Part shown: piece after piece, positions 13,077-18,885 of the stretch
How the letters are laid out: the number at the start of each line of letters is the position of its first letter
How positions within the stretch are numbered: position 1 is the stretch's first letter
Source of the DNA: Muribaculaceae bacterium
GTDB lineage: Bacteria > Bacteroidota > Bacteroidia > Bacteroidales > Muribaculaceae
DNA length: 18,885 nucleotides
NCBI GenBank assembly: GCA_017545095.1
Contig: JAFYCU010000134.1
Location: forward strand, 1 to 18,885
Direction of reading: 5' to 3'
Notes under the pieces: generated by a model
The model's input: only the letters and a program-made list of their open reading frames with translations
Told to the model about the DNA's origin: nothing
Database searches by the model: none
Program-made: the position numbers and the translations under genes

Positions 13077-16000
13077 CGGATGGTGAGCAGGGTTTTCAAG
13101 ATGGTGTTGCTGCGCTCGTCCTTGCTCAACGCGTAGGTGTACCTGTATGCCTTGGCGTTGTAGGTGGTGGGCGAGCTGTTGATGAGGTAGATGTTGCGCA
13201 CGTTGGCAAAGCGCAGGATGCCCTCCACGTTGCTGGGGTGGAGTTTGCCAATCTCGTCCATCATGCAGTGCAGCTTGAAGTCGCTCGACTTGCGGGTGCT
13301 TTTGCGCTTGAACACGTTGATGAGCATGATGTTCACCATGGCTTTCACCAGCACGTCGGTGCCGTCCGACCCCACGTTGGAAAGTTTCTCCACCCAGCTG
13401 GTGTTGTTGTCGTTCTCCTTGACCTTGAACTCGAGCTTGAACGTGTCGGCCAGTGTGATGCGCTCGCGCTTGGGCTCGGCGTCCATCAGGTCGATGAGCG
13501 TCATGAGCAGTTTCACGGCTTGCTCGTTGGTGCGCGTTGTTTCGTCGGCGGCCGAGAACAGGTTCAGGTCGCCGATGTCGAAGCGGTGCTCGTCGTCGAA
13601 ACGCTTGATGTTCATCAGCTGCTGCATCAGGCGGTCGTTGCTTTCCACGGCGCGTAGCTCAATCTCCTTGATCACACCCGCGAAGTTGTTCTCGGCAAAG
13701 TCGCGGTTGATGTCGTGGATGGTCTGCCTGATGTCGGCTCCGTGCTGGCTCAGGTCGCTCACCTCTTTGGCAATGCGCTTGATGATGGTGGCATATTGCG
13801 TGCTGGTGCGCACACGGTACTCCTCGATTTTTTGGTTGCAGATGAAGTCGTTCAGTTCGGCGGCAAACTCCATGTAGTCGGTGTCGGCGTTGAACTCGGT
13901 GCGGAAATGGAAGGTGTTCTGTGGCGAGAAGTTGGTCTTGAACTGGGTCACAGCCTGCTTGAAATTCTCCAGGTTGCGCTGTTGTGTGCCAATGCTGTCG
14001 CGCAGCGCGTCCAGTATGTCGGCCAGCGGTTTGGTGGTCTCGCGGTGCGGGCTGTCGGTCGCCTGGGCCGGGCAGGATGGGTTGTTTAGGAATGTGCGTG
14101 TGCGCTCGATGGCCTCGCTCAGTCGTGTGTGCCGGTCGTGCAGGTCGCGCTGCTCGTTGGTGAGTCGGTCGATTTCGCTGGTGAGCCGCTCGTTGCGCGA
14201 CCGGAACTTCGTTTGCAAGTCGTCGATTCGCTGCCGCACCTGCTTGCGCTCGTCTTTGCGGGCTTGCTCCAGGGCAAAGAACTCTTTCTTGTCGTTGAGC
14301 CACGTGTAATAGTCGGCCCGGTGGCTGTTGACGTAGGCCAGCTCCTCGTCCACTTCTCGCAGCTGTCGGCGGATGTTGGCCAGCTGGTCGGTGTCCACGC
14401 CTAAGCCTTTGAGTTCGGCATCCATCCGGGCGTCCAATTCATGCAGGTGAGCCAGCGTTTGCTGCTCTTTCTTGATGACCTCATCTTGGATGGCTGCCTG
14501 GCGAGTTGACGCTGCTTCGGTGGCCTCTTTTTTGAGCTTGTTGATGGCACGGCGCACCTGGTCGAGTTCTTTGTCGCGGTGGATGAACAGCGACTGGTGT
14601 TTCGCCTTGAGTTGGCTCAAGGTTTCCTCGGTCTTTTCCATTTGTTCCTTGAGTGTGGCCTGTTCTTGCTCTCGCCATGTTAGTAGCTTTGCGTTCAGTT
14701 CCTGGAGCTCGGTTTCGGCCTTGCCGATGCGCAAGGGGGCTTGTTTGCATTCGGCCTCAAGGTTCATCTTTTCCATCCGCAGGGTTTTCAGCTTGGCGTT
14801 TGGTTTCCGCTTCAGTTCGGCGATGTCGGCATTCAGTTGCTGTCGCATGGCGGTGAGGCGTTCGTGTAGCTGCTGGATTTCGGTTTCAAGTTGAACTTTT
14901 TGCTTCTTGACCTCGTCGGGTGTTCTCACGGTTCGGTCGATGTGTGCTACATCGAGTGCCACGCCATAAACGGAGTTGCTGTGCTCGGCGATGCGCGGGT
15001 TGAGCGCGGTGTTGTAGAGCACGGCCTCCTCGTCGAGCACGCGTCCGAGGGTGTTTTCCCAGCCGTTGACGTGCTTGCCGAGCCATGCAATGAGCGAGTG
15101 GTGCTGGCGGTTGAGCAGGTCGTCGAGTTTGGCCACATGTGCCATGAGTGCTTGAATGCGGTTTTCGACCTGGGCACTTTCTTTCTCGCACTGGCTGTGC
15201 AGGTCTTTCAGCTGCAGTTCCACCTGACCGGTGATGCGGTCGATTTCCTGTTGTTTCAAAGCTGCTTCATGGTCGAGGCTTGCACGTTTTTCTTGCAGTG
15301 CGGCCATGCGCTGTTGCAGCTCTTCCATCGTGTCGTGGTAGGGATTCAGGTGCTGTGCTTTTTGCAAGCGCAGGCGCAGGTCGTTGCGCTCATCGATGGC
15401 CGTCAACTCATTTTCTCGGTTCTCGTCGATTTGCTGTTGGCAAGCGTTGTTGACGCTTTCTTGCTGCTCGGCTTGTCGGTTGGTGAGCTCGGCCAGGGTC
15501 TGCGTCAGTTCCTGCTCAATGCGGTTGACGCGTTGCTGGCACTGGATTTCGTGCTCGCGGCGTTCGGTCTCGGCTGTTTGTCGCAAGGCATCGTATTTGG
15601 TTTTCACGCTCTGGTGCTTGTTGGTGAGGACGGCTTCCTGGTGATGCAGGTTTTCCTGGGTGGTTTTCAGCTCGTCTTCTTTTTCCACCCGCCGGGCGAT
15701 GATGTTGATGCCTATGGCGGTGTAATGCTGCTGTTTGGTTTTCACTTGTTGGAGGAAGTTGTCGATTACGGCCTCCCGTGCTTTCAGTTCGTCGCGTTGC
15801 CGGTTGAATTTTCCGTTTTCCTCGCTCAGGAGCCTTCGCTGGCGGGCGAGTTCGGTGGCGCACGCGCTCTCTTGCTGTGCGATGGCTGGTAGCCGCTGGG
15901 TGTCGCGCTCCAGGGCGTAGAGCATGTTGCCGCACAGGTCGGCAATCTCGCGGCGGCTGCATTCGTAGGCCGAATAGCATGCAATCACCCGGTCGGCATC

Positions 16001-16735
16001 GGTGCGCACCTTCACCTTGCCGTTGCGCTCGCGGCGGTACCACTTCCAGATGTCGTCGTATTGCTGGCGGAAGTTCTTCACGTGCTCGCGGTAGAAGTTC
16101 AGGTCGATGCTGTCGTCGGCAAAGTCCATCGAGTCGATGAGGGTGTCCTTGATCACGCGCGACTCCAGACTCTGGTTGAGGAAAATGTTCTGGATGGTGC
16201 GCGGCACGTTGTGGTATTTCGCACTTTCCATCAGGCTGTACTGTCGTAGTTTTTTGTCCTCCACGGCTTCCTTGTTGCCGTAGATGATGTCGCGCATCTC
16301 CTCGTAGCCGCGAATGATTCGGCTTTGGAACACGTTGCTGCCAATCAGCTGGCTGATGGCACTCCACTCATAGCGTGCGCTGCCATCGTCGTCGATAAAA
16401 AACCGTCTGTCGAATGGGCAGGCCACGATGCGGAAAGCCGTTCGCCCCCGCGACAGGAATGCCACCACGCAGAATGTGTCGGTCTCGCGGCACACTTCGT
16501 AGATGATGTAGGAGTTGGGGTGGGGCAGATAGAACTCGTCGAAGCTCTTCTGCTTGTCTTGTGTGCGGATGCCGAGGCGGCTCTTGTCCATGTTGTAGAA
16601 GAACAGGATGGCCCGCAGCAGGGTGGACTTGCCCACGCCCTGGGTGCCGATGAAGTGCACGTTGCCGTCGAGGCGCACCTCGGCATAGGGCACGTGGGCA
16701 CTGTTGATGAATATCACTTTATTCAGGAATCTCAT
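13073..16735 (-). CDS. jetC: Wadjet JetC-like SMC ATPase
   Basis: 1220 residues, an SMC/MukB/RecN-like motor for loop extrusion. Walker A is GTQGVGKST (30-38) near the N-terminus. A long coiled coil runs roughly from 270 to 990, rich in Glu, Lys, Arg and Gln heptads and broken near the middle by a segment (about 570-620, 'LGKHVNGWENTLGRVLDEEAV') that may be the hinge. The C-terminal head has GSDGTD (1122-1127) where other SMC proteins have an SGGE signature, and Walker B LHCMMDE ending at E1161. The layout matches JetC; the head sequence resembles DUF3584-type proteins as I recall. The start codon overlaps the jetB end by 17 bp. With JetA and JetB it should form the dimeric complex that senses plasmid-sized DNA circles. 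Alternative: a RecF/SbcC-type repair protein, made unlikely by the neighbours. Confidence 0.9.
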   Translation of the reverse strand: MRFLNKVIFINSAHVPYAEVRLDGNVHFIGTQGVGKSTLLRAILFFYNMDKSRLGIRTQDKQKSFDEFYLPHPNSYIIYEVCRETDTFCVVAFLSRGRTAFRIVACPFDRRFFIDDDGSARYEWSAISQLIGSNVFQSRIIRGYEEMRDIIYGNKEAVEDKKLRQYSLMESAKYHNVPRTIQNIFLNQSLESRVIKDTLIDSMDFADDSIDLNFYREHVKNFRQQYDDIWKWYRRERNGKVKVRTDADRVIACYSAYECSRREIADLCGNMLYALERDTQRLPAIAQQESACATELARQRRLLSEENGKFNRQRDELKAREAVIDNFLQQVKTKQQHYTAIGINIIARRVEKEDELKTTQENLHHQEAVLTNKHQSVKTKYDALRQTAETERREHEIQCQQRVNRIEQELTQTLAELTNRQAEQQESVNNACQQQIDENRENELTAIDERNDLRLRLQKAQHLNPYHDTMEELQQRMAALQEKRASLDHEAALKQQEIDRITGQVELQLKDLHSQCEKESAQVENRIQALMAHVAKLDDLLNRQHHSLIAWLGKHVNGWENTLGRVLDEEAVLYNTALNPRIAEHSNSVYGVALDVAHIDRTVRTPDEVKKQKVQLETEIQQLHERLTAMRQQLNADIAELKRKPNAKLKTLRMEKMNLEAECKQAPLRIGKAETELQELNAKLLTWREQEQATLKEQMEKTEETLSQLKAKHQSLFIHRDKELDQVRRAINKLKKEATEAASTRQAAIQDEVIKKEQQTLAHLHELDARMDAELKGLGVDTDQLANIRRQLREVDEELAYVNSHRADYYTWLNDKKEFFALEQARKDERKQVRQRIDDLQTKFRSRNERLTSEIDRLTNEQRDLHDRHTRLSEAIERTRTFLNNPSCPAQATDSPHRETTKPLADILDALRDSIGTQQRNLENFKQAVTQFKTNFSPQNTFHFRTEFNADTDYMEFAAELNDFICNQKIEEYRVRTSTQYATIIKRIAKEVSDLSQHGADIRQTIHDINRDFAENNFAGVIKEIELRAVESNDRLMQQLMNIKRFDDEHRFDIGDLNLFSAADETTRTNEQAVKLLMTLIDLMDAEPKRERITLADTFKLEFKVKENDNNTSWVEKLSNVGSDGTDVLVKAMVNIMLINVFKRKSTRKSSDFKLHCMMDEIGKLHPSNVEGILRFANVRNIYLINSSPTTYNAKAYRYTYALSKDERSNTILKTLLTIR

Positions 16736-17270
16736 GGCTCACCTCCTCGTCGATATGGATGCATAAAACAATTTGTTCGATGTAGTGGAATGCCGAAGTC
16801 ACGTGGTACACGCCCTCCTGCTCGTTGACCAGCTCGGCAAATCCCATGCCTGTGAGGGCTGCGGCGAGGGCCTCGAGCTTGTCGCGGTTCGACGGCTTGT
16901 CGGTGAACATCCGCGAGAGCTTCTCTTTGAGCTCCAGGTCGGATGCCAGTCGCACCTCGATTTGAGCCAGACTGAACTGTGTGCCGGCACCGAACGTAGT
17001 GTCGAAACTCTTGAGGAAGTCCAGGTAGTCGATCCAGGCAAACAGCGACTGGAGCTTGTTCTCCACTGCCACTTTAGCCTCGCGGCGGCTGAAGTAGAAA
17101 TAGCCGTCGCCGGCCGAGAGCTGGAAGTCGATCTGGCCGAAATAGTCCTCATAGTCCTGCCGGTTCTCCTCCAGGTCGTTGAAGATGGCTCGGGTCTCGG
17201 CATCGATGCTGTTGCTCGAAATGAATTGTCCGCGCGACAGTCGCTGGAACACTTCGCTGGTATATTTCAT
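16719..17270 (-). CDS. jetB: Wadjet JetB-like kleisin partner (DUF4194-like)
   Basis: 183 residues starting at the ATG that overlaps the jetA stop codon (ATGA, 17267-17270). The open frame continues further upstream, but that part is the shadow of jetA. The protein starts MKYTSEVFQRLSRGQF and contains YFYFSRREAKVAVENKL (57-73), an Asp/Phe-rich helical section, and a C-terminal winged-helix-like stretch around 125-165 (KLEALAAALTGMGFAELV, then VYHVTSAFHYIEQIV). In Wadjet, JetB is the MukE-like KITE subunit that binds the kleisin JetA and DNA. Sequence resemblance to DUF4194 is weak by eye; the assignment rests mainly on size and position between JetA and JetC. Confidence 0.78.
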   Translation of the reverse strand: MKYTSEVFQRLSRGQFISSNSIDAETRAIFNDLEENRQDYEDYFGQIDFQLSAGDGYFYFSRREAKVAVENKLQSLFAWIDYLDFLKSFDTTFGAGTQFSLAQIEVRLASDLELKEKLSRMFTDKPSNRDKLEALAAALTGMGFAELVNEQEGVYHVTSAFHYIEQIVLCIHIDEEVSHEIPE

Positions 17271-18460
17271 CGTGGGTAAATAATGGGGAATTCGATGTTG
17301 TTGATTACGCTTGTTGTAGCTGTGAAGCGCAGGTCGCTGTGGAATTGCGATGACAGCTGTAGGAAAAGCACCAACCGTTTTTCCTCGTCGGTCTCGCTCT
17401 CGAATGGGTAATGCCACACGTAGTCGAAAAGGTGGGAGCTCTGCGCCAGGAAGCCGCGCATGATTTCCTGGTGGTTGAACATCTGGCTGGTTTCCTGTTG
17501 TGGTTGCAGGTACCGCTCGTCGATTGGTGCGGCCAGGCGCGACCTCATGGTGGCCTGGGTGGTGAGCCGGCTGCGCACTTTCGCCAGCAGCTCCAGGGCC
17601 GAGTCGTCGTTGCGCAGGTAGTCCACCGACACGCGGGTCATATACCTGGGTTGCCGTTCCATCCACACATCGTGGGTGTGTGCCATCACTTGCTTCACAT
17701 CGGTGCTTGCCTCGATAATGTATTGGTCGCGCAGATACTTGAGCTGCCGCACCTTTCTCACCAGTTGGCTCTGGTAGTCGATGCGGTTCAGATAGTCGGT
17801 GATTTGCGCCTGCAGGGCTATCAACCCGTGTGCCGCCTCGTGCAGGGCGGCACGCACCTCGGCAATGGTCTGCCGCAGGGCGGTGTCGGTGGCGTTGGCA
17901 AAGAAGATGGGCTGACCGTCCATCACGGTCTCGGTCTGCTTGATGAGCTCGATGATGAGCCGGGCTTTCTCGTCGAAGGCATTCAACCGCAGCTTCTTCA
18001 CCTTGAAGTCTGGCTCCTGCTTGTAGGTGGTGTCCACGTTGCGTTTCAGGTCCACCACATTGCGTTGCGTGACGTGCTCGATGCTCTTGAACGTGTGTCG
18101 AATCTCGCGCGCGAATTGTGCTTTTCGGATGCCGCTGTCCACCGCCAGCCACGAGTCGATGCCCAGCTTGAGCTTGCCGATGTAGGTCTGCACCGAGGCC
18201 ACGTTGATGTCCTCGTTCACCGCCAGAACCTCCTCGAAAAAGCGCTGGTACACCTCGCCGAGCTCCAGCGTGTCGCCCATGGCGACAATCACGCCGAAGT
18301 GAATCAGGTGCCTCAGCTTGTTTTCGTCGCCGTCGAGCGTTGCCAGCGCATCGTCGTAACGGATGGCGACGGTTTTGCGCTTGAGAAACATGTCGTTCAG
18401 CAACTTCGCGCCTTGCTGCAGACCGCGCGTGAGTTCGCGAATCGACTGGTAGGTTGCCAT
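17267..18460 (-). CDS. jetA: Wadjet JetA-like kleisin subunit
   Basis: 397 residues, first gene of the operon. In Wadjet, JetA is the MukF-like kleisin that bridges the two JetC heads. An N-terminal winged-helix-like part (1-100; 'YQSIRELTRGLQQGAKLLND', 'LRHLIHFGVIV') is followed by mostly helical sequence (about 120-300) and a C-terminal domain with 'MRGFLAQSSHLFDYVWHYPF' and 'RLVLFLQLSSQFHSDLRF'. Type I JetA (DUF3375) proteins are longer (near 480-500 residues), so this is probably another Wadjet subtype; the subtype cannot be fixed by eye. The ATG at 18460 is 30 bases behind an excellent promoter. The operon lacks extra genes at its start. Assignment comes from gene order and size, with moderate sequence support. 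Confidence 0.8.
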   Translation of the reverse strand: MATYQSIRELTRGLQQGAKLLNDMFLKRKTVAIRYDDALATLDGDENKLRHLIHFGVIVAMGDTLELGEVYQRFFEEVLAVNEDINVASVQTYIGKLKLGIDSWLAVDSGIRKAQFAREIRHTFKSIEHVTQRNVVDLKRNVDTTYKQEPDFKVKKLRLNAFDEKARLIIELIKQTETVMDGQPIFFANATDTALRQTIAEVRAALHEAAHGLIALQAQITDYLNRIDYQSQLVRKVRQLKYLRDQYIIEASTDVKQVMAHTHDVWMERQPRYMTRVSVDYLRNDDSALELLAKVRSRLTTQATMRSRLAAPIDERYLQPQQETSQMFNHQEIMRGFLAQSSHLFDYVWHYPFESETDEEKRLVLFLQLSSQFHSDLRFTATTSVINNIEFPIIYPR

Positions 18461-18489
18461 GGATGTGGCCGGTTATTGATTATCGGCTG

Positions 18490-18520
18490 CAAAAATACGC
18501 ACAATTGCCCAAATCGCAAA
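18490..18520 (-). promoter_or_regulatory. Wadjet operon promoter
   Basis: On the minus strand TTTG (18520-18517) and TATTTTTG (18497-18490) are 19 bases apart, an exact consensus match. The leader to the jetA ATG would be about 23 bases. No further promoter is evident within the operon, so all four genes probably form one transcript. Confidence 0.75.
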
Positions 18521-18612
18521 ATCTGGCGAGCGAAATGTTTTCATCACCAGAAATAATGTGGTTTGGAGTGAGGCAATGCGTCATTAGTTGGACCGCTAAA
18601 ATTTTGGCTCTA

Positions 18613-18773
18613 TAACGAATCGTGTGGGTAGTTGATTAGACTAAAAGAACATAATGAGCAAAAAGATAGAACGACTTAAAGATGACAAAAGCGTCCAAAC
18701 GCACTATCAATAAACAACTTACACATAAATACGCACATCATTGTTTATGAATCTTTTGTTCCTTTTAGTTTAG
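18613..18773 (+). repeat. Right copy of the dispersed element
   Basis: Carries the two blocks also found, inverted, at 1749-1822: 18613-18644 (32 of 32) and 18753-18768 (16 of 16). Between them are about 108 bp including a 19-codon frame (18654-18713, beginning MSKKIERLKD) that may be a relic of a gene start or chance. The ends are related as an imperfect inverted repeat: TTAGACTAAAAGAACA near one end, and TGTTCCTTTTAGTTTA-like sequence at the other. The short left copy looks like a deletion derivative. The rest of 18521-18885 holds no supported gene. Confidence 0.65.
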
Positions 18774-18830
18774 TACATGTCAGAAGGTCGAAAATTTAAT
18801 GTTAATTAACTGATTATCAGATAGTTAACT

Positions 18831-18862
18831 ATTGCATAAGTGGTTGGAAATTAGTACCTTTG
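18831..18862 (+). promoter_or_regulatory. Promoter facing out of the right edge
   Basis: ATTG (18831-18834) and TACCTTTG (18855-18862) are 20 bases apart; the -7 box is exact and the -33 matches three of four. Upstream lies an AT-rich stretch with the dyad TTAATTAA (18803-18810). It probably drives a gene starting just beyond the window. Confidence 0.5.
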
Positions 18863-18885
18863 TAAGAAAAAACACCACTAATTTC

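Noticed and set aside
17271..18152. Upstream extension of the jetB frame
   Set aside because: It overlaps jetA completely in another frame; the real jetB begins at the ATG overlapping the jetA stop.
1749..18773. A single composite transposon bounded by the inverted repeats
   Set aside because: The interval holds uvrA and dapF, there is no transposase or integrase, and the two copies differ in length, so a dispersed repeat explains them better.

Overview
The window looks like chromosomal DNA of a Bacteroidales bacterium (Bacteroidota), moderately GC-rich in its genes and AT-rich between them. The evidence is a set of promoters of the form TTTG-N19-21-TAnnTTTG ahead of several genes, a general lack of strong Shine-Dalgarno sequences, a Bacteroidales-style XRE regulator, and protein families common in this order (a TIGR04133-like radical SAM/SPASM enzyme, DUF1848). 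The exact genus cannot be read from the sequence.

Left part (1-3.9 kb, all minus strand): a radical SAM/SPASM enzyme is followed by an unusual 206-residue protein, then a DUF1848 iron-sulfur protein, then a 58-codon small ORF. The 206-residue protein joins a secretion-like N-terminus, two VYGPPP motifs and an acyl-carrier-protein-like domain with a D-S-I site. I regard the enzyme and this protein as a candidate peptide-modification (RiPP-like) pair with an unusual substrate, and it is the most novel item here. Between the small ORF and the window edge lies about 400 bp packed with strong hairpins.

Middle part (4-12.2 kb): remnants of a HerA/VirD4-like ATPase and of a second conserved domain form a decayed gene region. 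They are followed by a UvrA excinuclease subunit (first zinc module missing one Cys pair), a 1.2 kb gene-free AT-rich stretch with a good promoter and stem-loop, an XRE-type regulator, diaminopimelate epimerase (dapF, minus) and a MalY/PatB-type PLP enzyme (plus, divergent from dapF).

Right part (12.2-18.5 kb, minus): a complete four-gene Wadjet-type SMC defence operon, transcribed jetA-jetB-jetC-jetD with overlapping stop/start codons and one good promoter in front of jetA. Wadjet systems recognise and cleave circular plasmid DNA by loop extrusion (JetABC) and a Toprim nuclease (JetD).

Repeats: a perfect 32-bp inverted repeat occurs at 1791-1822 and 18613-18644, each within a longer related element. 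REP-like palindromes occur at 2669-2706 and 5058-5095, and short spacer microrepeats occur between genes, one of which forms the last codons of jetD. No tRNA, rRNA, CRISPR array or intact transposase was found.
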